From the NCBI GenBank assembly GCA_021816455.1, contig JAKAXU010000007.1, forward strand, positions 40,407 to 104,406: a stretch of DNA of 64,000 nucleotides, read 5' to 3'. Below, one piece after another: positions 45,891 through 54,733 of the stretch (its first letter is position 1; each line of letters starts with the position of its first letter). The notes beneath the pieces were generated by a model. That model saw nothing but the letters and a program-made list of their open reading frames with translations. It was not told where the DNA came from and made no database searches. The DNA comes from Acidobacteriota bacterium. Lineage in GTDB: Bacteria > Acidobacteriota > Terriglobia > Terriglobales > Acidobacteriaceae. The position numbers were made by a program, and so were the translations under genes.

Positions 45891-47426
45891 ATGCCCTTAG
45901 TTCTCGCTATCGACGTTCTGATTGTTGCATGGCTCGTGTGGACTGCGGCTACCAAGGGATTTGAACGGACACTGCCTGGGGCAACCTTTCTGCTGATGCT
46001 TTTTCCCGTGGAATGTCAGATCGCTGTTCCCGGCTTATCCGATCTTGACGCACAACGGGTGATTGTTATCACTCTGCTTGTGTTGCAATTTGTCTTTCCC
46101 GACAAGAAAGACACGGTTGGTGGCAGGAGCTACCTTTCATTGAAGTGGCTATTGATCCTGCAGATTGTGTGGCTTGGTGTCGCGACGATCAACTCGGCTG
46201 TTGTGGTGATCAGCGTGAAGGCTGTTATCTCGCAGATTCTCGATTTCATGGTGGTGTATTGGATATATGCCCGTAATATTCGGCGCGGAGGGACGGTGCG
46301 CGGCATTCTTGGCGGTTATGTGAGTGCGCTGATTGCGTTGTCGGTGATAGGCATTGCGGAAGTTTATCAGGACTGGAGCCCGGTTGCCTTGTTTCCTACA
46401 GTCGCACATCATTTCGGCGCTGCAGATGTGGACGACAGAGCGGGAAGAATTCAATCAACTTTCGGACACCCCATTCTCTTCGGACTTGCACTTGCGATGG
46501 CAATTCCGGCTGCACTCTGTCTGACTTCACTTGCAAAGGACAAACGTGAGAAGTGGTTTTTCGGGCTTGGAATTCTTCCCATGTTTCTCTGCATATATAA
46601 AACTGGTAGTAGAGGACCATGGATCGCACTGTTTATGAGCCTCTGCCTGCTTGCCCTCCTCGGAGATTCCACGATACGAAAGAAACTAGGCGGGATTGCA
46701 GTATTGGTTCTGGTGGTTTTGGTTGTGCGGCCTGGCGTCTTTGACACCCTCCATAATATCTACGCGGGTAGTAAGGACTCTGACAGCGCGATGGGGGAAT
46801 CCTATCAGTGGCGCTACGTGTTGTATGGATTGGTTCCTGTGGAGTTGAACCATAGCATCGGACGCGCTCTATGGGGACATGGCCCGAATTCGTTTTATTA
46901 CCTTGGAATAAAAACCGCGGCGCAGGTGGATGGAGAGATACATATCGTTCCAGTCGAAAGCTGTGACAGTGCTGTGGTATTACTTCTGATCGAAACTGGG
47001 TATCTAGGATTTGCGATCGCCATGCTGCCACTTCTCACTGTGTGGCGCACTGCACTATTGGGATGCGTTCGATCTACCGGACTCGATCGCTTGATTCCGC
47101 TGACTTTCTTCTGCATGCTATGTGCGTATTTCTTCCTCATGACAAATGTTCAGAACTATGGGTGGGGTCAGCAGTCATACATGCTGTGGATTGTTATGGC
47201 CATGGCGATGCTAAACCCGGCACTGTTGCGTGCGGAAGAAGATATGCCGGAGACCATCGTCGAGAAGAAGAGAAAACTGAGGTCTCCGTGGACTTCTGAT
47301 CTGGCATGGGAGTGTGTTGAAGAATCAGCGTCATCCTTACCTGGAGTTTCTGCTCTGCATTCTCCTGTCAGATGGAGCAATTTCCAGACGGAAAACAACA
47401 GAGCGTCACAATACAATACTGAGTGA
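45891..47426 (+). CDS. O-antigen polymerase/ligase-like membrane protein (Wzy candidate)
   Basis: An inner-membrane protein with ten or more hydrophobic segments in about 511 residues (ATG 45891; the ORF extends to TTG 45858). Examples are VLIVAWLVWTAATKGF, WLLILQIVWLGVATI and GIAVLVLVVLVVRPGVF. A large periplasmic loop (LVPVELNHSIGRALWGHGPNSFYYLGI) carries the 'GhGpnsf' pattern of Wzy_C/O-antigen ligase proteins. No separate polymerase is visible, so this is the best candidate for the enzyme joining repeat units. A cytosolic tail of about 70 residues ends it. It overlaps the extended start of the next ORF. Confidence 0.85.
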   Translation: MPLVLAIDVLIVAWLVWTAATKGFERTLPGATFLLMLFPVECQIAVPGLSDLDAQRVIVITLLVLQFVFPDKKDTVGGRSYLSLKWLLILQIVWLGVATINSAVVVISVKAVISQILDFMVVYWIYARNIRRGGTVRGILGGYVSALIALSVIGIAEVYQDWSPVALFPTVAHHFGAADVDDRAGRIQSTFGHPILFGLALAMAIPAALCLTSLAKDKREKWFFGLGILPMFLCIYKTGSRGPWIALFMSLCLLALLGDSTIRKKLGGIAVLVLVVLVVRPGVFDTLHNIYAGSKDSDSAMGESYQWRYVLYGLVPVELNHSIGRALWGHGPNSFYYLGIKTAAQVDGEIHIVPVESCDSAVVLLLIETGYLGFAIAMLPLLTVWRTALLGCVRSTGLDRLIPLTFFCMLCAYFFLMTNVQNYGWGQQSYMLWIVMAMAMLNPALLRAEEDMPETIVEKKRKLRSPWTSDLAWECVEESASSLPGVSALHSPVRWSNFQTENNRASQYNTE

Positions 47427-47440
47427 AAAGGGGATACGGG

Positions 47441-48757
47441 ATGATGACTACTACTCCGACGAACCGGGCAATGCGCGAAGTGGCGGAGCGGAATGCGCCT
47501 GATATCCCCCCCCGGAGCACTGCACTGGAATGTGTAACGCTTCGAAGCTTTGCTGAGATTGAGAGTATTCGCGAGGTGTGGTCAAGGCTTCATCAGCATC
47601 CGCATGCCGATCTGGATTTTTTTCGCCTGGTTGCAGAGACGACCGAAGATGCGATTCGCCCCCATGTTTTCGTGGTGCGAAGCGGAGAAGCTATCCGTGC
47701 CATTCTTGTGGGCAGAGTAGAAATGCGCCGAATCGATGTTCGATCGGGATATCTCCATATGCCGGCACCACGGATTCGGACTCTTACCATGATTCATGGA
47801 GGACTACTGGGTAATCCTTCCGCGAAGGAATGTGAACTGCTAGCAGATGGGGTCATGACATCCTTGAAGAAGAAGGAGTATTATTCCGTCTACTTCAATC
47901 ATCTCGACCATGATTCGCCTTTGTACCACGCGATTCGGAGCAGGACGCCGCGAATGATGCTGGACCTTTGTTCGGTTGTGGAAGAGCACTGGTATCTGAC
48001 GCTGACAGAAACTTTTGACGAATTTCTCAAGATGAGGGTCTCAAAGCATTATCGGAGTGGCATAAGGCAGAAGAGAAATCGAATCCACAAAGTTGCAGTA
48101 GGACAAGTGGAGGTCGATCTGACGACGCGTCCGGAGGAAGTAGATCAAACCGCAACGGATATTGAAGTCATTGCAGCCAAGGGCTACCTGCGAGCGCTGG
48201 GAGCAGGGTTCAAGGATAGTCTGAATGAGCGACAGAGGTTGAAGCACAAGGCAGAACGCGGGAAGCTGCTGATCGTGACGTTACGCGTCGGCGGCACAGT
48301 ATGGGCATATACGATCGGCACCGCATCCAAGGGTGTTCTTTATATGGACCATACCGGTTACGACCCACAATATAAGACGTACTCGCCAGGCAATTATCTT
48401 TTGATGCACCTGATCGAGAAGTTGTGCGACGACAAGGTGTTCGAGGTTAAGGCAATCGATTTTGGGACTGGGGACGCGCAATATAAAGAGGCGATCTGCG
48501 ATCGAAAGAGAGAAGATATATCATTCTGGATATTCCCTGAGACTCCTGCCGGAGTTGCATTGAATACTTACCGAACGATCCTTAATCTCGCGAATGTAAG
48601 TGCTAAAAAGTTGCTGGGAAAGGAAGTACAGGGACGCGTGAAAAAAAAGTGGCGAGACCTGATGCGCTCCGATAAGTCTGCGGAAAAGGCAAGTTTGCCA
48701 GGTGGAGTACCTTCCAAAGGTGAGACCGAACGTGATGCGACAGCTGAAACGGACTGA
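47441..48757 (+). CDS. FemAB/GNAT-like protein (BioF2-like acyltransferase domain)
   Basis: A 438-residue cytosolic protein; ATG 47441 has AAAAGGGG upstream. Two GNAT-like halves are visible, the second with KHYRSGIRQKRNRIHK...GGTVWAYTIGTASKGVLYMDHTGYDPQYKTYSPGNYLLMHLIEKLC and VKAIDFGTGDAQYKEAICDRKRED, the signature of the BioF2-like/CelD acetyltransferase family found in cellulose and EPS loci. It may acylate polymer or sugar precursors or attach amino acids. Its stop is 26 bases from the end of the oppositely oriented beta-helix gene. A run of C residues near 47507 (CCCCCCCC) could be an error-prone or variable tract inside the frame. Confidence 0.82.
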   Translation: MMTTTPTNRAMREVAERNAPDIPPRSTALECVTLRSFAEIESIREVWSRLHQHPHADLDFFRLVAETTEDAIRPHVFVVRSGEAIRAILVGRVEMRRIDVRSGYLHMPAPRIRTLTMIHGGLLGNPSAKECELLADGVMTSLKKKEYYSVYFNHLDHDSPLYHAIRSRTPRMMLDLCSVVEEHWYLTLTETFDEFLKMRVSKHYRSGIRQKRNRIHKVAVGQVEVDLTTRPEEVDQTATDIEVIAAKGYLRALGAGFKDSLNERQRLKHKAERGKLLIVTLRVGGTVWAYTIGTASKGVLYMDHTGYDPQYKTYSPGNYLLMHLIEKLCDDKVFEVKAIDFGTGDAQYKEAICDRKREDISFWIFPETPAGVALNTYRTILNLANVSAKKLLGKEVQGRVKKKWRDLMRSDKSAEKASLPGGVPSKGETERDATAETD

Positions 48758-48783
48758 TCGGCTGTCGCGTATTCGACTCTTTT

Positions 48784-50508
48784 TCAGGGTGCTTGCAGTG
48801 CGCCCCTGCTCCATACCCCGCCGGAACCGCGAGTAACGCCTTCCATGTCCATGTTGTATGGAGAAGGAAGGGAGATTCCAGCGTTTGTGTTATTAAGTAG
48901 TTTCAGGTCATTGGTCAGTTGAGTAAACCCGAGCAGCGATCCAGAAGACGTGGACGTAAGCGTGGTAACAAATGCGCTGGCACTGGATCGCTGCACATGT
49001 GGACTGTTATCGGCCGGATCATTCGATCCACTGAAATATGCGTTATAATCCCACGTTCCGATGGGAGGGTTGGAGGGATTGCAGGCGCTTGTTCCTTCCC
49101 AGAGATTGTTTTCGGTTACCGCATCGGTCGGAACGGTATACCAGGCAAATGCGTTGCAGGTGTTGTTGGTTGAGAGTCCGTAGATCGTATTATTAACGAA
49201 GTAACTTCCAGTGGGCGTAGTGTTGAAATCGCCAATAATTCCATCGCCGACGAAGGAGGTGCTAAGGCTTGCGAAGGCGGGATCCCAGAAGAAGATGTTC
49301 CCGTAGATGTACCATCCCGATTTCTGTGGCGATCCAGCAGATGCATCGGTGATAAACCCGCTGCTCATGCAGTCCTGCCATATGTTGTAACGGGCAGTGA
49401 AGTCGGAGACGGTCGTCTGGATGCACTGCGAGTGGGTGGAGTTGAGACCGCTGTGATTGTAGCTGATCCAGTTGTATTCCAGGATAAGTCCGGAGCCGCC
49501 GCCGTTGGGGCCATTGAGGGAAAGATTGTCACTTCCAGTGTTATGAATCCAAGAGTTTCCGATGTAGATGCTGTTACATACCGAGTAACAGGAAAATCCT
49601 TCATCGGAGTACTGACTACCAACCGTATTTGTGCCTTCAATTTCCACATAGTCAAATGCCCAATTCGAGTACTGGCCCGTTGAAGACTGTGCACCAACGG
49701 CGTAGTCGGAGTTTGGGGCCTGGTTCCAGAACTTGATGTTGTATCCACTGACCCAATCAGAACCACGTGATTGTCCATTGAAAGCCCAGTGGTCCGTGAT
49801 GATCGTTGTGTTGGAGTCGAAGATGGCCTGTCCGGCATAACTGCTGTTCCAGTCGCTTGCCGCTCCATTGGCGGAGTCTGTTGCCGCTTCGATCTCGATA
49901 CCGAGAGTACCACTGTCGGGCGTGCTGAACGTGGGCGAACCATAGTCGCCGGCCGCAATCCAGTAGATTACTCCACGCTGCATTCCCGAGGGGGCTATCT
50001 GGCCTGAATTTGTCCCGAAACCGGTGTAAGCGTTGGTCCAGTCCACACCGCTGCCCGAGCCTGATGCGCCTTTATAGACGTAACAGTTACCTTTGCCATC
50101 GCATCCGCCACTCCCAGACAGAGTGCCAAAGCTGGATGTAAAGGCTGTATTGCTGGAGGTGCCAGACGAGCCAGAGCTACCGGAGGATCCTGATCCCGAA
50201 CCCGTGCTGCCCGAACCAGAACTGCCCGAACCGGTGCTGCCCGAACCGGTGCTGCCCGAACCAGAACTGCCCGAACCGGTGCTGCCCGAACCGGTGCTGC
50301 CCGAACCGGTGCCTCCTGAACTGCCGGAAGTGCCTGATCCAGAAGAGGTTCCTCCGGAAGAAGTTGTTCCGCCAGTGGAGGTCGCCGAACCGCTGCAACC
50401 GGAGAATCCAAAGGCTGCAAGGCTTAGGCTGGAAAAGCAAACGATGAGGATACGAGCGAGATGCAACATGCGGGAAGCGCTCCTCGTCTGGTCGGAACAA
50501 TTCTTCAT
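48784..50508 (-). CDS. Beta-helix lipoprotein with Gly/Ser/Thr repeat linker
   Basis: A 574-residue exported protein, the only minus-strand gene in the polysaccharide locus. The signal peptide ends in a lipobox-like AFGFSGC, predicting lipid attachment. Residues 40-115 are an almost pure Gly/Ser/Thr linker (GSGSTGSGSTGSGSSGSG). The rest is a right-handed parallel beta-helix type region rich in Asn, Ser, Gly and aromatic ladders (WAFDYVEIEGTNTVGSQYSDEGFSCYSVCNSIYIGNSWIHNTGSDNLSLNG), typical of polysaccharide lyases, epimerases and hydrolases. The catalytic residues cannot be placed. A role in trimming or modifying the exported polymer is inference from context. Internal ATG at residue 14 is an alternative start. 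Confidence 0.8.
   Translation of the reverse strand: MKNCSDQTRSASRMLHLARILIVCFSSLSLAAFGFSGCSGSATSTGGTTSSGGTSSGSGTSGSSGGTGSGSTGSGSTGSGSSGSGSTGSGSTGSGSSGSGSTGSGSGSSGSSGSSGTSSNTAFTSSFGTLSGSGGCDGKGNCYVYKGASGSGSGVDWTNAYTGFGTNSGQIAPSGMQRGVIYWIAAGDYGSPTFSTPDSGTLGIEIEAATDSANGAASDWNSSYAGQAIFDSNTTIITDHWAFNGQSRGSDWVSGYNIKFWNQAPNSDYAVGAQSSTGQYSNWAFDYVEIEGTNTVGSQYSDEGFSCYSVCNSIYIGNSWIHNTGSDNLSLNGPNGGGSGLILEYNWISYNHSGLNSTHSQCIQTTVSDFTARYNIWQDCMSSGFITDASAGSPQKSGWYIYGNIFFWDPAFASLSTSFVGDGIIGDFNTTPTGSYFVNNTIYGLSTNNTCNAFAWYTVPTDAVTENNLWEGTSACNPSNPPIGTWDYNAYFSGSNDPADNSPHVQRSSASAFVTTLTSTSSGSLLGFTQLTNDLKLLNNTNAGISLPSPYNMDMEGVTRGSGGVWSRGALQAP
50192..50312. repeat. 15-bp tandem repeat array within the linker of the beta-helix gene
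   Basis: Units of CTGCCCGAACCGGTG and CTGCCCGAACCAGAA follow each other, arranged roughly as A-B-B, A-B-B, B, so a 45-bp higher-order repeat is visible. On the minus strand each unit encodes five Gly/Ser/Thr residues. Because units are multiples of three, length changes keep the reading frame. Confidence 0.9.
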
Positions 50509-50678
50509 TAGATTAAACTCCAGCAGGTCATTGCGGGGTAATTATTGATGGAATTAGCAATTTGTGTGCCATACTCGGCAAGATTTCCAGATAGTTGATA
50601 GCAATGGGATTGCCTCCAGACCATACGATTGTGGAACCGGAGATTTCCTGCGATCGGGAAGAAATGGGAGAGGTCACC

Positions 50679-51446
50679 ATGAATTTTTTTCCGCTTTCTG
50701 CCAAGCCTTTTGCCTGGCCTTCAGCGCCATTCGCGATACTGCTGTTAGCCACAATAGTTCTGCCTGCGGTAGTTGGATGTAAGGGTTGCACGGCGACGAC
50801 GTTGCCACCATTGACGTCGACCGGTTCCAGCCACTTTGTGCAATGGTCCACAGGAGATGCCGGGAGCGTTACCACGTCGCGAACATACGAGGGACAGGCG
50901 GCGATACCTGGAGACGTGATTGTCGTCTTCTGCCACTGGAACGGCGCTCAGATTTCAGCCACTATTCATGATCAGGCCGGGAACCGGTATGTCGCTGCTT
51001 TTCCCGCGGTCACTGTGTCCCCCAACCACTGGTTCGGCGTATGGTACACGGTGAATGCTTCCTACCGGAAACCGCTCGCGGTGATGGCTGCATTTTCGAG
51101 GAAAACCACTTCGTACGCTGTGATAGACGTAGCGGAGTACAGTGGGTTTACAACAATTTCTCCGCTGGATGCGAAAAGTTTGTCAATGGGAAGTGGTATG
51201 ACTCAGGACTCCAGAGCGCTGACGACGAGCAATGCCAATGACACGATCATCGTGTGGTTTGGATATACGGATCACAATTTGCCGTATTCAGCCGGTGCCG
51301 ACTTCGCGAAGCGTAAGTATGAAGCGACGACGATGTTGGAAGACAGAGACGTGACCAGCGTCGGATCATACAGTGCAACAGCAACTTCATACCATCGTGG
51401 CAACTGGATAGCTTTTGCCCTCGCCTTCAAGGATACGGGCCCCTGA
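50679..51446 (+). CDS. Small lipoprotein with beta-sandwich-like region, function unknown
   Basis: A 255-residue protein from ATG 50679 (GGGAGAGGTC upstream); the ORF track starts earlier without a good ribosome site. The signal peptide FAILLLATIVLPAVVGC ends in a lipobox, so the protein is probably lipid-anchored. The remaining about 200 residues alternate strands (GDVIVVFCHWNGAQISATIHDQAGNRYVAAF, LAVMAAFSRKTTSYAVIDVAEYSGF, NDTIIVWFGYTDHNL, NWIAFALAFKDTG), suggesting a jelly-roll or carbohydrate-binding fold. I know no named family. It lies between the beta-helix gene and the NodB-like gene and may act on the same polymer. Confidence 0.65.
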   Translation: MNFFPLSAKPFAWPSAPFAILLLATIVLPAVVGCKGCTATTLPPLTSTGSSHFVQWSTGDAGSVTTSRTYEGQAAIPGDVIVVFCHWNGAQISATIHDQAGNRYVAAFPAVTVSPNHWFGVWYTVNASYRKPLAVMAAFSRKTTSYAVIDVAEYSGFTTISPLDAKSLSMGSGMTQDSRALTTSNANDTIIVWFGYTDHNLPYSAGADFAKRKYEATTMLEDRDVTSVGSYSATATSYHRGNWIAFALAFKDTGP

Positions 51447-51507
51447 GGCCTGTTCACCATAGCCTCGCAGTAAGTTTGTCTTTTTGCGGTGATTCATTCT
51501 GATATTT

Positions 51508-53337
51508 ATGACTGATCAACTGACGTCGTCCAAAGTCTGTGCAATCGATGCACTGACGCGCATTGTTCTGGTGCAATCGGAGCGCTTGACTGGAGAGGCG
51601 CGCCTGAATGTTGCGGCACAATTCTACGGTCTGCATCTGGAAGCTGTGGCGCAGTCCACAGCGGGCATGAGCGCAGAATTGCTGCAGATGCTTCAGGCAG
51701 AAAACACGGTAGCCGCGGCCGTTTCCGCGGAGGTTCTCCCGTTGCTTCCCTGTCGCGATCTGCTCGATGCGCTGCGAAGACGAGATGCAGAGAGCATTCC
51801 GCTGCTGATTTTCGATATTAGTCCCGGCACCAGTCAGCAGAGACTTAGGGAATGGTGTGGAGACCAGACTCCGAAGTTATCTCCGCGCGAAACGGAGTTG
51901 GTTGTTACTTCCTGGAGGTGTGGGGATTCCAGTGAGATTCTGCATGAACTGTCGAACGAGAGTTTACCGGCAATTGCCGCGCCTGCTTGTACGTTCAGGA
52001 CTCACCCGAAAGGTGCCCTGCTCTCGATCGAAAGCAAATTTGGAGCGCAGAGTTTCTTTACATGGAATGGAGATGCGCGGCACCGTATCTTCTATCTGTC
52101 TGCACTGGAGGATGTACCCGATCGGTCTTTGCCCAGGCTTCATTCAAGCGTGAAGCACTTTACGCGTCTCGCACCGATGATGATCTTTGTGCGTTATGCA
52201 GGTGGTGAACGCTGCTGGCATGCGCCGAAGCGTTTTGCCAACCTGACCATCGATGATCCGTGGCTTCGGTCGAGGTACGGTCATCTGGAGTTTGAGAAGT
52301 TGCTTGCCGAGATGCTGGCGATAAAATTTCACACCACTGTTGCGTTTATTCCCTGGAATTATGCACGCAGCGATGAAGTAACGACGAAGATATTCCGTGA
52401 GCACCCGGAGTTATTCTCGGTTTGCATTCACGGAAACAATCATGTTCATGGAGAATTTGCAGACTACAAAACAACGCCGTTGGCAGAGCAGGCTAGTGAC
52501 ATTTACGAGGCGCTTCATCGAATGGATGAATTTGCGCGCCAGACAGGTGTGAACTTTGACCGGGTCATGATTTTTCCGGAAGAAAAGTTATCACCCGCCG
52601 CAACACTCGAGGTGATGGAACGGGCGGGTTATCTTGGTACGGCGAATGCGGAACTGGTGGCAGCAGGAGAAGGACGTCCGAGCGACTCAATGTTTTATCT
52701 GCGTCTTGCGCAGACAGGAGGCACAACTCTGCCGCGCGTACGCCGGTTTCCGGCGGAAGTGGGAGTGCCCCAGGCGTATCTTGCCGTTCAATCCTTCCTG
52801 GAAAACCCGTTGTTGTTTTATGGTCATCATTCGCTGTTTGAAGGCGGGAGTGATGCATTCCGAACCGTGGTGAGCAGGGTGCGAGAGAAGTGGCCGGACG
52901 TGAAGTGGACGCGCCTTGGAGAGATATTTCAACACCTTTATCGCCTTCGCGTGCGTGGCGACGGAGACTATGACGTACTGGCTGAAGGCGGCAACCTGAT
53001 CGTGGAGAATCCTTCGGATCGGCTCGCAACATTTCATATACGGAAGGCTGTATTTGCAGGACAGAGAATTCAGTCGGTTCATGTGAACGGAGAAGCTGTC
53101 GATTACCGAAATGAAGGGGGAGTCCTGCAGTTGGCCCTTCGGATGGAGGCAGGTGACGCTGCTCGTTTGAACGTAAACTACGACAGCTCCGAAGTTTTTG
53201 TAACTTCGCGAGCCGCCAGGAAGAAAATCCGCGCTGCGATTCAAAGACGTCTCTCCGATTTGAGGGACCTTGTGCTGTCACAGAATGTGCTGGGTCGGCG
53301 TCTGGTTGGCCTGTATTACAGAGGTCGTTCAGGATAA
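51508..53337 (+). CDS. Large NodB-like (polysaccharide deacetylase-superfamily) protein
   Basis: A 609-residue protein without a clear signal peptide. The first 220 residues have no recognised domain. From about 240 a NodB-like barrel appears: RFANLTIDDPWLRSRYGHLEFEKLLAEMLAIKFHTTVAFIPWN with paired Asp (TIDDP), CIHGNNHVHGEFADY with closely spaced His in place of the usual H-x3-H, and a later FYGHHSLFEGG. The C-terminal 120 residues form a beta-domain (DVLAEGGNLIVENPSDRLATFHI) and a basic tail. It may deacetylate or bind the polymer. ATG 51508 has only a weak ribosome site. Confidence 0.65.
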   Translation: MTDQLTSSKVCAIDALTRIVLVQSERLTGEARLNVAAQFYGLHLEAVAQSTAGMSAELLQMLQAENTVAAAVSAEVLPLLPCRDLLDALRRRDAESIPLLIFDISPGTSQQRLREWCGDQTPKLSPRETELVVTSWRCGDSSEILHELSNESLPAIAAPACTFRTHPKGALLSIESKFGAQSFFTWNGDARHRIFYLSALEDVPDRSLPRLHSSVKHFTRLAPMMIFVRYAGGERCWHAPKRFANLTIDDPWLRSRYGHLEFEKLLAEMLAIKFHTTVAFIPWNYARSDEVTTKIFREHPELFSVCIHGNNHVHGEFADYKTTPLAEQASDIYEALHRMDEFARQTGVNFDRVMIFPEEKLSPAATLEVMERAGYLGTANAELVAAGEGRPSDSMFYLRLAQTGGTTLPRVRRFPAEVGVPQAYLAVQSFLENPLLFYGHHSLFEGGSDAFRTVVSRVREKWPDVKWTRLGEIFQHLYRLRVRGDGDYDVLAEGGNLIVENPSDRLATFHIRKAVFAGQRIQSVHVNGEAVDYRNEGGVLQLALRMEAGDAARLNVNYDSSEVFVTSRAARKKIRAAIQRRLSDLRDLVLSQNVLGRRLVGLYYRGRSG

Positions 53338-53381
53338 CGAATCGGGTGCAGTATGCATTTATTCGGATGTCGAAAGGGTGC

Positions 53382-53422
53382 CTGTAGCATCCCTTCTGCA
53401 TCATGCAGAAGGGATGCTACAG
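53382..53422. repeat. Perfect 19-bp palindrome after the NodB-like gene
   Basis: CTGTAGCATCCCTTCTGCA, loop TCA, TGCAGAAGGGATGCTACAG is a perfect inverted repeat of 19 bp per arm, 44 bases after the stop. There is no U tract after it, so it could be a strong transcript-end stabiliser, a protein-binding palindrome or a copy of a small dispersed element. Confidence 0.85.
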
Positions 53423-53575
53423 AGACGACTGCGAGCTGGAATCGGAGTGAGCATGCTGCTTGATAGAGCGTGATCGATTCGCGTCCGATCGTATCTCGTT
53501 AAACCAGACAGGATTTTCACTTTCACAACCCATCGTCTGGCCAGGTGCTCGACGATATGCAACGGAGAAGAAACT

Positions 53576-54733
53576 ATGACGATTTCACTTGCTACTCCCG
53601 CGGCTTCCGATTCTGCGTCCAATGCAGTCGCCACCCCTGTGCCATTTCTTGATCTTCGTGCCGCATATTTCGAGATTCAGAAAGAAGTAGAGCAGGCCAT
53701 GCTGGACGTTTGCGCGAAAGGGAATTTCATTCTCGGGAAGGAAGTAGAGCAGTTTGAGAATGAGTTTGCGTCCTTTCAAGGAGTGAAGCATTGCATCGGA
53801 GTAGGCAATGGTCTGGACGCCCTTCATCTGGCTATTCAGGCACTTGGGATTGCGCCTGGGGACGAGGTGCTGGTGCCGGCGAATACGTATATCGCGACCT
53901 GGCTTGCGGTCAGCTATGCCGGCGCGATTCCAGTCCCGATCGAGCCTTGCGCAGATACTTACAATATGAATCCGGAGCGGGTTGAGTCGGCGATTACGTC
54001 GAAGACGCGCGGCATCTTGCCGGTACACCTTTATGGGCAGCCTGCGGAGATGGACCCGATCGTGGAAATTGGCAAGCGACACGGCTTGTGGGTGCTGGAG
54101 GATGCGGCGCAGGCACACGGCGCGCGCTACCGAGGGGTTCGACTGGGCGGCTTTGGGGATATGGCGGCATGGAGCTTCTATCCGGGAAAGAATCTGGGGG
54201 CATTTGGCGATGGCGGAGCAGTTACGACGAACGACGATCAGCTTGCGGATCGTATCCGTGTTTTACGGAACTACGGATCCCGCGTCAAGTACTACAACGA
54301 TGTTCGCGGATATAACAGTCGGCTGGATACAGTGCAGGCGGCGGCGCTGCGTGTGAAGCTGAAGTGTCTGGATGAGTGGAATAAGCGTCGAAACGCTGTG
54401 GCCCGGCAGTACAGTGAAGGGCTGTGCGATTTGGGACTGGTGCTGCCGATGGTTCCCGACTGGGCAGTTCCGGTGTGGCATCTGTATGTGATTCGCACGC
54501 CGAAGCGGGATGCACTGCAGCAGCATTTGCGTGAGCGTGGTATTGGCACAATTATTCATTATCCAGTGGCACCACACCTGCAGGTTGCATATCGGGATCT
54601 TGGTTTGCAGAAAGGGAGCCTGCCAATTACGGAGATGTTGCAAGATGAGATTCTGAGTCTTCCGATGGGGCCGCATTTGAAATCCGATCAAGTGGAGCAT
54701 GTGATTCAGTCCGTGCACGAGTTCTGCCGATGA
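53576..54733 (+). CDS. DegT/DnrJ/EryC1-family sugar aminotransferase
   Basis: A PLP-dependent aminotransferase of 385 residues that adds an amino group to a keto nucleotide sugar. It shows [83 protein letters not shown], and the cofactor lysine in [18 protein letters not shown]. These segments resemble FdtB/QdtB/WlbE-type 3-aminotransferases. With the WlbA-like dehydrogenase and WlbB-like acetyltransferase 12 kb upstream it could complete a 3-acetamido sugar pathway. AACGGAGAAGAAACT precedes ATG 53576, and an ATGA overlap joins it to the flippase. Confidence 0.92.
   Translation: MTISLATPAASDSASNAVATPVPFLDLRAAYFEIQKEVEQAMLDVCAKGNFILGKEVEQFENEFASFQGVKHCIGVGNGLDALHLAIQALGIAPGDEVLVPANTYIATWLAVSYAGAIPVPIEPCADTYNMNPERVESAITSKTRGILPVHLYGQPAEMDPIVEIGKRHGLWVLEDAAQAHGARYRGVRLGGFGDMAAWSFYPGKNLGAFGDGGAVTTNDDQLADRIRVLRNYGSRVKYYNDVRGYNSRLDTVQAAALRVKLKCLDEWNKRRNAVARQYSEGLCDLGLVLPMVPDWAVPVWHLYVIRTPKRDALQQHLRERGIGTIIHYPVAPHLQVAYRDLGLQKGSLPITEMLQDEILSLPMGPHLKSDQVEHVIQSVHEFCR

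Noticed and set aside
50093-50548. PE/LPEPV repeat protein on the plus strand
   Set aside because: It is simply the other strand of the Gly/Ser/Thr linker repeats of the beta-helix lipoprotein.
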